Shown piece by piece: positions 34,010-44,420 of a stretch of DNA of 64,000 bases; within the stretch, counting starts at the first letter, position 1; each line of letters starts with the position of its first letter. Under the pieces are notes generated by a model. That model saw only the letters and a program-made list of their open reading frames with translations. It was not told the origin of the DNA and did not search any database. Origin of the DNA: Acanthosepion esculentum (taxonomy: Eukaryota; Mollusca; Cephalopoda; Sepiida; Sepiidae). The stretch is from assembly GCA_964036315.1 (NCBI GenBank), contig OZ038500.1:61527602-61591601 (forward strand). The letters run 5' to 3'. The position numbers and the translations under genes were made by a program.

Positions 34010-34300
34010 GTTAAAGCATCGGTTCACATGCAATTGGCGAAGTTAAGCAACATCAACCCTGGTTAGTTTCTAGATGGATGACCGATTGGCAATAAGACAG
34101 GCTGTGAGTTTGGATGTATAAGTGGCGTAATAGATAATGGCTCTGAATTGTTAATCAGAGCTGAAATCTAATTTCAATTGGTTTAGTTAGATTAACTTAG
34201 GTACAAATAAGTTTGGGAAAGTGTGAATGCCTCCCACTTCTCCCTGTTATGAGTTAATTAGTAAAACTTGGTAGCAGTAAATTATTGTCACCCCCCCCCC
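34010..34300 (+). repeat. Composite 5S rRNA-tRNA SINE
   Basis: 34043-34100 matches the middle of 5S rRNA (GAAGTTAAGCAACATCAACC, CTGGTTAGTTTCTAGATGGA, TGACC), its internal promoter region. It is followed by a tRNA-like segment (AAGTGGCGTAATAGATAATG, then AATTTCAATTGG) and a SINE body with TTGGGAAAGTGTGAATGCC, ending in a C-run at 34293. Copies on the minus strand lie at 36.6, 60.4 and 63.6 kb. 5S-headed SINEs are known in animals; the double 5S plus tRNA head here is less usual. Confidence 0.65.
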
Positions 34301-34568
34301 AACAAACTGCATTATTATTATTATTAATAATATTAACAATAATATTATTATCCTATAGAGCCAGGTCCAAACTATGGTCCTTAGGCCCTATATGAGGAAA
34401 GCACTTTTGTTAGTATATGGGATGTTCCTAGCAGGGGGATTTTCTTGGGTACTAAGTAAAATTGTCCATGCCTTTTCTCACAAGGCCCAAACTCTTATTA
34501 GTATTGGTACTGCTCTGTCAATAAGCATACACTTCCTGAATTGGCATGTCCCATATAACATATAATAG

Positions 34569-34799
34569 TTACATCATTATTTTGGCTTGGTGCTCAAAAC
34601 CACTGAGAGGTGGTAACTTCTCAGTGGTTTCAATTTTGTGCTTCATGGTATATCTTCCGTGCACATATGTCGCTACCTTTTTATGTCTCTGCGTAAATTC
34701 ACTTTTTGCCAATTCTGGACATCCTGAAATATGGTCAACAGTTTCATCATATTTTTTTTTTTGGCAGACCTTGCATGTCTGGTGAGGTCCATCCTTCAT
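34569..34799 (-). pseudogene. Retroelement C-terminal zinc-finger fragment
   Basis: A 76-codon open frame contains CKVCQKKKYDETVDHISGCP and ELAKSEFTQRHKKVATYVHG. The pattern C-x2-C, then E-T-x-D-H-I-x-x-G-C-P, then R-H-x-x-V-A-x-Y-x-H is the C-terminal zinc finger found in many animal non-LTR retroelement proteins. It is isolated here, 0.2 kb beyond the probable 3' UTR of the Caspr-like gene. A small palindrome (AAACCACTGAGAGG / TCTCAGTGGTTT) lies at 34599-34630. Confidence 0.6.
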
Positions 34800-35019
34800 T
34801 ATGTGACAGGTCCTAAGCTACAATAATTAGGCCTTCTGTCTCAGCTGTCATGTAAGTATTATCACAGGGTGGGATTCTAGTTCAAAGGCACTCACCACTC
34901 TGGAACATTGAAATTATACAAATCTAACTATGGCTGGAGCAGTCCTTATTTGAATAAAAACAAAATTATTCAGTTTTGACAATACAAAGTTAAAATGAAA
35001 GAAAACAATCACAAATGGA

Positions 35020-36129
35020 AAATATAAAAATTTATTCTCAAAAGATGATACTAATTGAATGTGTTGTGATACATTGTTTTTTTTCTTAAATTTTTTTCAT
35101 TTGTTGTTATTGGATGTTAAAGTCACCTGTTCACAACTTTTTTTAACCTGTGGTGTGGGTGGGGGAGCAATTCAAAAGAAAGTGTTTTTTTTGTTTTGTT
35201 TTTTTTGCTTCTTTTATTTTCAAAATGATGAAAAGCTCAGACATTTTTTGATCTTTATGAGAAGAAAAGAATTTTTTAAAATTTAGTTTATATCAACTGA
35301 ATAATATTTACAAAAAGTGCTTTTTTTTTCCCATTTATCTTAATCAGGGGCATTTTTATAACAATTTTAAACTAAAAAATTATGAAAAAATGCATTGGTA
35401 TTGGAAATTTTTTTTTTTTATGCATTCTTTTTAAAAAATATTAAAATACACACAAAATGTTTAAAAAAAAATTAAATTAAAATTATTTTCTTTTGCAAAA
35501 ATATACAGATGCATTTTTTTCCCCCAATACAAGGTTTTAAAAAAAAAAAATACAGTAGATGCTGTTTTTATAAACAATGTACACTTTTTTGTTGTTTCTT
35601 TTTCACATGAAAATCCCACCATCCAGAAAGGTGGCCAATTTCAGAATGGAATGTGAAAATAAAATAAAAAAAAGCATGTAAACCAAGCATAGTTTTCTCT
35701 TGAAGATTTTTAAAAGGTAAAGAATATACAATTAAAATGCTTATTGCATTAAAAAAAAAAAAAAATAGTTAAATTTCATTAGACTTGCTAAAATACTGCC
35801 CTATACAAGAGTTATTATTTTGGAATGGAATAAATTTCTTTCATATTCTTCTCCATTCTCAAGTGTCATTGTAAACCTGGGGATAAAATCTAAGGAATTA
35901 AATCATATCTAACAAAGGCAGACACAAAAAAAACTTCATTAATTTTTTTTTTTTACACCTGCTGGTCTAAGAGTCTGAAGAACTATTTCATAAATGTGGA
36001 GATTACATGTTCCATCTGAGACTGATGGTGAGAAGTTGGACAAAAAAGTGAGTAGAAGCAATTTGACAGAAACTGCTCCCACGGACGGTGATGAGAAAGT
36101 GGGGGTGGGGGGAGAAAACCCTCATGCTC
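35020..36129 (-). other. Probable 3' UTR of the Caspr-like gene
   Basis: Directly downstream of the stop codon lies about 1.1 kb of AT-rich sequence with many A/T homopolymers and no recognisable transposon. This contrasts with the repeat-rich flanks. On the minus strand, AATAAA hexamers occur at 35213-35218 and 35031-35036 and are plausible polyadenylation signals. Beyond about 34900, retroelement fragments resume. The UTR extent is inferred from these signals only. Confidence 0.4.
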
Positions 36130-36317
36130 TCATACAAACCATTCTTTTCGTTTAGGAATTGGATGACCATCTTGGTTATACATAACAGCCATGTCTGGAT
36201 TGTCAGCAAGATCAGCTCCTTTAGCTTCTTTTGTCTCATAGTCTCCCTTCTGCCGGGTGTGGTAGCATATTATGTACAGAACAATTATCAGTATCAGGAG
36301 GAAGAGACTTAGAACCA
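36130..36317 (-). CDS. Last coding exon of a Caspr/Neurexin-IV family adhesion protein (transmembrane helix, cytoplasmic tail, stop)
   Basis: Seen: the exon follows a canonical minus-strand acceptor (pyrimidine tract then CAG at 36318-36320) and ends in TGA at 36130-36132. It enters in phase 1 (two bases, TG, complete a codon begun by a G in the previous exon). About 20 hydrophobic residues (VVLSLFLLILIIVLYIICY) are followed by a basic stop-transfer HTRQKG and a tail of about 40 residues with DYETKEAKGAD and the C-terminal KRKEWFV. Family knowledge: vertebrate Caspr2 and related proteins have the same plan. A short tail has a RHKG-Y-T-EAKGA juxtamembrane segment that binds protein 4.1 FERM domains, and a terminal KKEW-hydrophobic PDZ ligand. 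These proteins act in septate or paranodal junctions and neuron-glia adhesion. Inference: the gene is a molluscan Caspr/Nrx-IV orthologue. The laminin-G, EGF and discoidin exons are not in the window. The family call is strong; the exact paralogue is unknown. Confidence 0.88.
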
Positions 36318-36584
36318 CTGAAAAGAAAGAATAGACTAGAATTAATAACAGTCAACAAATATAAAAAATAAGTTTTTTGATTATCAAGACATGAAAAGAA
36401 AAAAAAAAAGAAAAATATATCCATTATAATATTGTCTTGGACAAACATTTTCAGAATTCAGAAAACTATTTGATTCTTACCAGCATTTTTATCAATCTAA
36501 TTAATCCTTGTGGATTTGGTCATGCCAGAGATAAATCACTGCTAGACAGCCCCGTGTATGAATACTTATGACTGCACTAGAAAA

Positions 36585-36790
36585 TGGTGAGAAGTTCAAC
36601 AGCCCCAATGCTAGATTTCAAACTTAAGTGGGTTGCAGAATCTGCCATTATCCATTTCGGCACCCACACGTTAACTTACAACGAGCAGACACCTATCTAG
36701 GCACTAAGATATGTTGCTTAACTCTGGTGATCACCTGAAAAACTCTGGTTCCAGTATGATGTGCCTGTAAGCTTTATTAGGATATGGTGG
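36585..36790 (-). repeat. 5S-tRNA composite SINE fragment in the intron
   Basis: The minus strand carries a 5S-like segment (AGTTAAGCAACATATCTTAG, TGCCTAGATAGGTG) followed by a tRNA-like part (GTGGGTGCCGAAATGGATAA). Confidence 0.6.
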
Positions 36791-36902
36791 GAAAATAATG
36801 TTTAAGTTGGTTATGGTTTCAACCACAAATACATGTACTTCAGGAGTTAGTGGAAGAAAAACACAAGGCCAGCCAGAAACTTAAATTGCTTTCATGAAAT
36901 TA

Positions 36903-37218
36903 CAGTGCAACCTCAGTTCTCGAAAATCACAAATGTCAAACAAATCAGTTTTCGAACAGAAAATTAAAGATGAAAATGCCTCAGTTATTGATCAAAATTT
37001 CAGTTCTCTAAAAACATTGCCAAACTGAGTTAACCTGAACAGAATCATTTCCGAGTCAACCGCCATGTTGTATACATTCGTGTGTTGTGGTGTGCTTTTC
37101 TTTTCCAATTTTATTGTACGGTGACATTTTTCTCCGCATTGATTCCTCTTGGAAAAATAGTTTCAGTTTATGAATGGCCTTCAGAAACAAATTAAATTCA
37201 TGAACCAAGGTTCCACTA
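36903..37218. mobile_element. Pogo/Tigger-like MITE in the last intron
   Basis: A 316 bp segment with TA duplications at both ends. The left end is CAGTGCAACCTCAGTTCTCG, and the complement of the right end is TAGTGGAACCTTGGTTCATG. The CAGTGGAACCTCGGTT-type end is typical of pogo-group DNA transposons. No transposase remains. Confidence 0.6.
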
Positions 37219-37535
37219 TACTTTATTTTTTTTTTTTCTTAATCATCATTAATATTTGACAAGTATTTATTCAGCTTAACTTCTGGTTAATTTCTTTTTG
37301 CAACTTTTCTACAGCAGCAAAGGATCAGAAATCTTTAAAATCCCATTTCACCAGCCTTGGGAAGTTCCCTGGTTGAAAAATGCCAGCAGCTAAATTACAA
37401 TGACCCAATAAGCTTTACATTTATTTCTTTCAGATAATGTGTTGCTAATTGACTGCTTGCTTTTTTTTATTACAATTTTAATCAACTAAATAAAATAAGA
37501 TGAAAGTCAAAAATTAATAACTAACAGTACCCACG

Positions 37536-37567
<32 letters not shown>

Positions 37568-37940
37568 TTCTTTGAATGAATCCTAATTCTTAACTTATGG
37601 ATTGAATCAGTTTCCTGTGAGTTCCATGATTTTCAAATACCAGTCGATATTTCTATTGCCTTGTTAAAGATTTAGGCTTAAAAGAATTTCACAGAATACA
37701 ATAATAATAATAACCGTAACTATGAATGCAGAACATTAAAGACGTAAGAGGGTACAAATGCAAATTTTGTCAGTTTGGAATCTTTTCATTTGACTGAAGC
37801 AGATATTAAATGCTCCAGAGCATTATTACTTCCTATCATTTCTCTTTTCTTTTCCTCACTAAAACCAAATTGCACCTCATATCTTTCTCTTCTGTCTTTC
37901 AAAATTGTAGAGTCTATTATTTATGAGATAATGTTTTCAT
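37219..37940. other. Intronic sequence with a 23 bp poly(A)
   Basis: A-run at 37538-37560 may be the tail of an old retroposon. (ATA)n at 37700-37712. Nothing else recognised. Confidence 0.4.
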
Positions 37941-37941
37941 T

Positions 37942-38270
37942 TGTTTTGTTTTACGGCATATCAACCTCAATGGGTTATTTAATGCCGACAGAATTTTCAT
38001 TACCAGCAATACATTTTTTGGAAAAAAAAAATATTACCAGCAATCATTTTTTATACAAAGTATTTCTGGTATTAAAACCTATTTTTACATTTTCATAGTG
38101 TTTTGAGACCAAGTTTGGGGGTTAACTATTTGCCCATCGCTGAGACCCTAACAGGTGCTACCACCCCAGGTCAGGGTGGACCTGGGAACACCAGCAATTA
38201 AGAGGTGGTTCCACACCTCCTGATCAGAGGCTTTGCTGTTGGACATAGTTTATAGCCTTACCCAGGATGG
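37942..38270 (+). repeat. R1 interspersed repeat, copy 2
   Basis: Begins TTTTACGGCATATCAACCTC, has a shortened A/T unit section (one or two TTACCAGCAATACATTTTTT units), then the GC-rich core (GGACCTGGGAACACCAGCAA, GATCAGAGGCTTTGCTGTTG) and ends in GGACATAGTTTATAG. Confidence 0.8.
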
Positions 38271-38447
38271 TATAAGATAATGGCAGGATATAATATATGA
38301 GCTAACTAAGGAACAAGCAGAACTAATATGGTGATTGGTAATGCTTCATCTACTAAAAAAAATAAACAGAACCATACTAATACTATAAGCGGGAAAACAT
38401 ATCTGAACAATAACACTGCCTTTCTTCACAATTTTTCAGTGTACTAT

Positions 38448-38480
38448 ATATATATATATATATGTATGAGAGAGAGAGAG
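38448..38480. repeat. (TA)n(GA)n microsatellite
   Basis: Short compound repeat immediately left of a LINE-A terminus. Confidence 0.9.
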
Positions 38481-38487
38481 AATTCCC

Positions 38488-38940
38488 CTCAAGCAAGACA
38501 CTAAAGCCACAAATTGTTATTTGGGTGTGGAAGAATGAGAAAACAGAAAAAATAGTAAGAAGAGAGAACAAAAGAGTAATCAAGAGGATAATAGATAACC
38601 ATTGACATTGCATTTATATTTTGAATATTAAAATTGACTGGGAACCAAGAAGTCAGAAGAGGGTTACACAAGTGAGTAGTGCAAGAAAAACTGTTAGTAT
38701 AGAACTTATGGTTACATCTATCCACCTCAACTGTATACCGATGAAACCTCATAGTCTAGTACTGTGCTTAAATTCATAAATGTCTAGGTACCATAGCAAA
38801 GATCTCATCTGTACAGTTGCCATGAAAGTATTTATAGAAAAGATACAAGGAGGCAATTTTACAGTGGTGAGAATGTGACCGAAGCAGAGACACCAGATCA
38901 ATATCAATAATATTGCTCATTATTCTTTCGAATTTATCAA
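38488..38940 (-). pseudogene. LINE-A 3' end in the intron
   Basis: Family terminus CTCAAGCAAGACACTAAAGC at 38488. The minus strand contains a VDRCNHKFYTNSF and N-P-L-x-S-W-F-P-like tail at 38560-38752 with frame changes. Confidence 0.68.
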
Positions 38941-39034
38941 AGATATCAAGATATATATAGCAGCAATATTCTAAACATGGATGGATGGTAGACTAATATA
39001 TCACCCTGTATCTGTCTATATTTCTGAGATGAGG

Positions 39035-39285
39035 TATTATGTACACTATTTACATTGCTCAGACTATCATCCTCATCTTTGTTGCCATATTTATCACAAT
39101 GTTTTGGCCATTGTACGCTCCAGCCTTCTTCAGATGGTTGGAATGTCAAACTGAATCCTTTATTGATAACTGATATCCATTAGGCATGGCACAAGAACAG
39201 TCTACCCCAGCAAGCAAAATAAAGGGTTCAGTTTGACATTCCAACCACCTGAAGAAGGCCAGAGCATACAACAGATGAAACGTTG
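39035..39285. repeat. SINE-C, head-to-head pair
   Basis: 39040-39165 is a minus-strand copy (TCATCCTCATCTTTGTTGCC, TTCTTCAGATGGTTGGAATG). 39195-39285 is a plus-strand copy (AACAGTCTACCCCAGCAAGC, ATTCCAACCACCTGAAGAAG). The two make an inverted repeat. The plus copy is joined directly to LINE-A sequence at about 39285. Confidence 0.65.
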
Positions 39286-39530
39286 TGAACTTGCTAGATG
39301 CAATCATAAGTTCTATTCTAAGTTCCTTTTCTGGCTTGTGGAACTTCCTTCTGATTTCTTGTTTCCCTGCCAGCTACAATCTCCAAAAATTTTAATTCAC
39401 CTTCTGTCTTCCTGAATCCTATTCTTTTGTTGTTCTAACTAAAGTTTTCTTGTTCTCTTTCCCTCCCAGTAACCCCTTGCATTCTAGTGGCTTTATCACC
39501 TTGCTTGGGATGACATGATTTAATAAAAAG
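39286..39530 (+). pseudogene. LINE-A 3' end joined to SINE-C
   Basis: Starts within the C-terminal coding region (CTAGATGCAATCATAAGTTC) and ends TTGCTTGGGATGACATGATT. The abrupt junction with SINE-C suggests template switching or insertion. Confidence 0.62.
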
Positions 39531-40213
39531 CAAAAACAAACAGTTTTTCCATAGATTTTCAATGTGCTTCTGTAATAAATATTTATCTATAAAGGCACAT
39601 AATAGCCCTGTTCTACCATTAATGATTTCATTCATTCTTGACCCCTGATTGCTAGTGATTTTACATAGATAAACTTTCACTATCATACATATAATAAAGT
39701 CTCAGTCATCAAAATACAACATTATTCAGTTTGGGAAATAACTGAAGATTTGCAGAGAACTGAGAGCATAACAGTGCAGGAGGGACTGTCATACATTGTC
39801 AGATTTAATTACAGTAAGCATTTGAATATTTCTTTTTAGGCATTAAAGTTTTCTCTTCACACTGAGTTAAATTTATCTATGGCCACAATATCTCCAGCTG
39901 AAGCCTTGTCACTGTCAGGATTTCACATGTCAACTTAAATAATTTTTAAAAGCTTTTTTTGTGATTTTCAGAGCTGCTCTGAAGATCATCTATTTATATA
40001 ATGAACCATATAAATTTTACTATTTCTTTGCTTCTCTGTCCATAATAATAGACTCACTTGTCAGGTAATGATCAACAAATTCATGATAAAAAAAAAAAAC
40101 ACTGTTATAGTAAACCAAGCAAGTGTAATACTGCCATAACAGAAATTTAATGGTAAATATATTAAAACACATAAAGATGAATATTTTTTATATAGAAAGG
40201 AACTAAATGACAA

Positions 40214-40215
<2 letters not shown>
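39531..40215. other. Anonymous intronic sequence
   Basis: No recognised family, apart from a short poly(A) at 40089-40099. Confidence 0.4.
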
Positions 40216-40262
<47 letters not shown>

Positions 40263-40380
40263 GTGGTGAGTCTTTCACGTTCAATACAACCTTCAGGCCA
40301 TGAAAATGTAACACTGTTGCCACTTTGTGTTGGCCTTAATGCACACTTTTACCCACTTTATCTCTGATATTGATACCTAA

Positions 40381-40416
<36 letters not shown>

Positions 40417-40420
40417 CTCA
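40216..40420. repeat. (TA)n, palindrome-family fragment, (AC)n(TA)n
   Basis: TA tract 40216-40251, then a sequence related to the 12 kb palindrome unit (AAAAGTGGTGAGTC, CAGGCCATGAAAATGTAAC, TTATCTCTGATATTGA), then (AC)n and TA at 40381-40415. Confidence 0.75.
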
Positions 40421-40569
40421 AACCCTCCTAATTCCTATCACTTGTATATCCTTGCTTGAACCAGCTTCTAATGCTCCAAGTCGTGGCATTACAGTTCTAT
40501 AGGTAAAAGAGAAACTCAGATGAGTTCAACTATGGAATATGTGATCGAGCAGCGCTATATCAAGTCTAA

Positions 40570-40690
40570 TTCAAAACCTCTTCGTCACCGAGGCCCATTG
40601 GAACAGTTGGTATAACGTAATTGTCCGGATTTCAATTCTCGGTGAATTACTTAATTATAATTATCTCAAATCCTCCTAATTTCTATCACT

Positions 40691-40720
<30 letters not shown>
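40570..40720 (+). repeat. tRNA-like SINE head and (TA)n
   Basis: GGCCCATTGGAACAGTTGGT-ATAACG (A-box type) and GGATTTCAATTCTCGGTG (B-box type), then TAATTTCTATCACTTA and TA repeats 40687-40718. The sequence TCTCAAACCCTCCTAATTCC at 40417 recurs as TCTCAAATCCTCCTAATTTC at 40665, so the tail is duplicated. Confidence 0.5.
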
Positions 40721-40722
<2 letters not shown>

Positions 40723-41425
40723 GTGTGTATAGTGTGTTTTTAAGCATGCTATATTCAAGGTGTTCAAGTGGTCTAAAGATCCTGTGAGTGTGAAACTCTG
40801 GTTATGACTAGGGCTATCCTTTCATAGGAATTAACATTGTCAAGTGTTTTTGCTTTGTCTAGGTAATCTAAGCATTGAGCATTTTACTGAGTAGGTAGTT
40901 GTTTGCCTTTAGGTCTTTTTCTTATTGCTGTTCGAATTTTTATGTTGTTTAAGGGTATTTGGCAAGTTGACCATTGGTTCCACCAGCGGATTTGTTTTTT
41001 CTTTATATATGTTTGATAGAATCTTTTATTATGGCTCAGACTTTCTTATTTGGACTGGGTTTTTTTTCTTTATACTCCCTAATTAAATTTCCTTCTCTTT
41101 GAGAAATCATCTTCAGTTGTAAATATAGGCAAAAATAAAATTGGATGCCAGCAATATCTCCAGCAGCTACAAAGGTCTCAACCTAATGCCAGTGTATCAG
41201 TTGCTGTAAGTTTGAGTAATTTTCATCCATTGGCCAAAGAGTTTAAACTATTTTAAACACTGAGATGATAAATGTAACATTAATTGACCTTTCTTAAGGA
41301 GAAAGAAATAAGAGTCAAAAAGTAATCCTACTTAATCCAATTGTTTCTTTACTAATACCCAGATCATCATTCTACGCCCCTGAAATAAATGTCTGAATAT
41401 CTTCAATAAAGCATTTTTTTTTTAA
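40721..41425. other. Anonymous intronic sequence
   Basis: No gene or repeat recognised. Confidence 0.4.
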
Positions 41426-41426
41426 T

Positions 41427-41580
41427 CATTTCATCCCAAGTAAGGCAATAAATCCACTAAGACAAGAGAATACTGAGTGTGAGAGAATAAGGGAAAAACA
41501 CATTAAGGAAAGAGAATAATAAAAGTACAGGAATTAAAAAGACAGTGATTAACATTGTCAATTATGATCTTCAAAACTAT
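41427..41580 (-). pseudogene. LINE-A 3' terminus fragment
   Basis: TCATTTCATCCCAAGTAAGG terminus and about 150 bp of 3' UTR and tail sequence only. Confidence 0.6.
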
Positions 41581-42046
41581 AACGGCAAAGCATTAGGAAT
41601 TATTAATTTTTGACTAGTGTCTTTAGTCTTGAACTGTTTTTTAGCTGAACTTCCCATTTCAAGGTTCTAATACTATTACGTTACAAGGACAGACTCAAAA
41701 GGAAGAATAAACCCGAATCCCTACAAGTTTTTTTTTCCATACTTCACTAAAAAAAAATAATATCTGATAATGTAGATATTGCAATAAAGAGGGGAAAAAA
41801 ATAACAGATTAGTGGTAATAGTAATATTAGCCATTGTCAATGAATGAAAACGGTTTCTTTATAAGGCAGAACAGCCAGTGGTAATTTTGGTTGAAACTTT
41901 TAAAATATTTAATCTTTTAATAAAAACAGGTTTCTGAAGTCCACTACACTAACCGTTCCTTCCAAACATTTTGTTTGAAGCTGGGTGTAACACTAACATC
42001 TTGATTATGTCATCATTTTCTTTTCAAGTTACGAGTGCAGCCCATT

Positions 42047-42340
42047 TTAGTTGGGGCTGCTGTTTGTGCTAGATAACAGAAACCACATCATTCTTTGTTT
42101 GTGATTCTGCAGCACCAGTCCACAAAGTTCAAAGAAGCCATTTTTATTCATAGATCTGAGAAAGTTTAGATATTTCTCAACTAGTCTAGTGCTGTGCATG
42201 GCATCCATATGAAAGACATTCTTACAAAGGCTTATCCGATCAAGACTTAACATTTTATGTTTTGGTTTTGCAGTAATTTGGGTGAAACTATCCTTAGTAC
42301 AGCCTATTCTATATTCAATTTCCTTATCTTCTATACTCAA
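42047..42340 (-). pseudogene. Open frame of uncertain origin, possibly LINE
   Basis: A 97-codon frame with EIEYRIGCTKDSFTQI and LSLDRISLCKNVF. The E-I-x-x-R-I-x-x-x-K-x-x-F followed by I-S-L pattern is reminiscent of the post-RT region of LINE-B, but similarity is weak. No splice sites fit the Caspr-like gene. Confidence 0.25.
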
Positions 42341-42469
42341 TTGTTATACATGATCCATACACCAAGGTATGTGAGCATTCAACAAATCAAAGAATAGAGA
42401 GATATATATATAGTTAACAAGAGAAGTCACATCTGCCCTGATACCCTTGCTATATATTTAAATGTGTAG

Positions 42470-42905
42470 ATTCTTTGGAATTTAACAATATTGTTGGTCT
42501 TTACCTGACACTTCAGCTTCAATCACTTTCTCCACTGCCTTTTCTATAAATACTTTCATGGTAATTGTTCTGACAAACTTTCCACTATGGTACCTAGACT
42601 TTATGAATTTAAGTGCAGTACTTGATTGGTGGCAAGGTCTCATCATTTTATATTTGAAATGGCTAGACGTAACCGTAAGTTCTATGCTAACAGTTTCTTC
42701 TATTGCACTTCTCTTCTTGTGGAACTCTCTTCGGACTTCTTGCTTCCCAGTCAACTTTGACATTGCATTTAAATTTTTGAAGATCAGTCATTATCTTATG
42801 TCTTCTCTCCTTAATAGTATTGTTTTTTATATATATTTTCTAACAATCGGTAACTACTCGCATCCTGTTGGTTTTATTGCTTGCTTGGGAATAATTATAA
42901 AAAAA
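42470..42905 (+). pseudogene. LINE-A 3' end in the intron
   Basis: Coding remnant from CTGACACTTCAGCTTCAATC through CTATGCTAACAGTTTCTTCT, and terminus TTTATTGCTTGCTTGGGAAT at 42874-42893. Confidence 0.65.
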
Positions 42906-42919
42906 CAAACAAGCTTTCA

Positions 42920-43034
42920 AGAATGAAGGGTGCGAGTTCAAATCTCACTGGAGGCTAAACTCATTTCAAATTTACACTACTTATTACAACCCCTAAGTGA
43001 TTTTTCTACAAAAAAAAAAAAAAAAAAAAAAAAC
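42920..43034 (+). repeat. tRNA-derived SINE fragment with poly(A)
   Basis: B-box region GGTGCGAGTTCAAATCTCAC followed by 70 bp of body and a run of 23 A (43011-43033). Confidence 0.55.
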
Positions 43035-43194
43035 AGGAAAAACATTAATAGCAAACAATGCTTCACCTAAGAAATTCAAAAAGGTGATTACACCTGATAC
43101 AATGTAATGTGTAACATATTTTATTCACTAATCTTTTACACAAATCAACAGCTCAAGAAATTGTTCACCTGTCATTTTACAAGCAATGTTTAAA

Positions 43195-44230
43195 TTTTTT
43201 GCCAACCTAGTCATTGTCGTCTGAAGTGCAGTGAGTGAAACACCCATGCATGAATGGTCCAAAAATCAGAGAGATCTACAACTCTATGCCATGTTCCAAT
43301 CTTGCACTTGTTCAAACCATCGTACTAAGCCTGATGAGGCCATTATTTTCTGTTATGGCTTGACATAAGAGGTGGATTTTGTTTTGAAATTACTTTCTTC
43401 TAGCCTTTGCCTAAAAAGGCAGAACCTTTTGGTTTGAATTCAGTTTTTCTTCTCCTAGAATAGCTGCCAAATAAGGCTTATAGTGCCCAATTTGTCCTGC
43501 TATTTACTCAGTTTGATGTAAGAGATAGATGCATATGTATTACGTAATTGAATGCAATGAACTTGACTAGAATTCAAACTCAGCTCTCCAATTTCGCAAT
43601 TACAAGTGCCATCTGGAATAGTCACGCCAGCGGAATTTGTTAGCTTATAAAATAACATGGTGATTTTTGATTCTCGGAACAAGAAATTCATGCCACGTAA
43701 AAAAGTTGATCGAAGAATAATATTGCCATAGCAGAATAGCACAGCGCCGTGCAATGAATTGAAGTTAATAATTTAATCATGCCAGCACTTGCATTTCGTC
43801 GTCTAAAATGCTGTGGGTGACACGCCCATGAGCGAATGGTCCGAAATGAGAAAGGACCTTGGCGCCATACTGTGTCCCAGTCTTGTTCAAACCATTGCAC
43901 TATGTCGGAACAGATCGATGTAGGTCGGGTGGGTGCTCTTTTGAGACAACATAAGAGGTGGAGTTTGTTTTCGAAATTACTTTCTTTTAGCCTTTGCCTA
44001 AAGAGGCAGGACCTACAGGTGGCTTGAATTCAGTTTTCCTTCTTCTAGACTATACAGCCCAATTTGTCCTGCTGTTTACTCATAGCTTGGGAGGGGGGTG
44101 TAGAGAGATGAATCTATACCTTTCCTAAAGGTATTCACTCATAAGTGACTGCAATAAACTTGACTGGATTTCAAACTTGGCTCTTCATTACCATGCTTCT
44201 TGTGCTAATCTACTAGTATGTTTAATTTCA
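43195..44230 (-). repeat. Two direct copies of a 0.45 kb repeat containing SINE sequence
   Basis: 43205-43640 and 43790-44220 correspond block by block: ATGCATGAATGGTCC / ATGAGCGAATGGTCC, ACATAAGAGGTGGATTTTGT / ACATAAGAGGTGGAGTTTGT, TTTGTCCTGCTATTTACTCA / TTTGTCCTGCTGTTTACTCA, then a minus-strand tRNA-like end (GAATTCAAACTCAGCTCTCC / GATTTCAAACTTGGCTCTTC). About 80% identical, spaced 580 bp. Confidence 0.75.
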
Positions 44231-44420
44231 TAGCCACATGAATACTACTAAATTGGTGACTAAGTCTCATAGTTTTAATGTTGAATAGCTAGCTGTAACC
44301 CAAGGTTCTATTCTAGTAGATTCTGGTTTCCCTGCCACCAACAATCTCTAAAAATTTTAATGCAACATAAATGACCATCTTCTGTCTTCCTGAAACCTGT
44401 TCTTTATTGTTTCTTTCCTC
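44231..44420 (+). pseudogene. LINE-A C-terminal fragment
   Basis: CTACTAAATTGGTGACTAAG to TCTTCTGTCTTCCTGAAACC corresponds to the end of the coding region. No terminus. Confidence 0.5.

Noticed and set aside
34040..34105. Functional 5S rRNA gene
   Set aside because: Only the central part matches, with several substitutions, and it continues into tRNA-like and SINE body sequence also found at three other sites.
35059..35286. Plus-strand frame rich in Phe and Leu
   Set aside because: It lies in the T-rich probable 3' UTR of the minus-strand gene; composition alone explains it.
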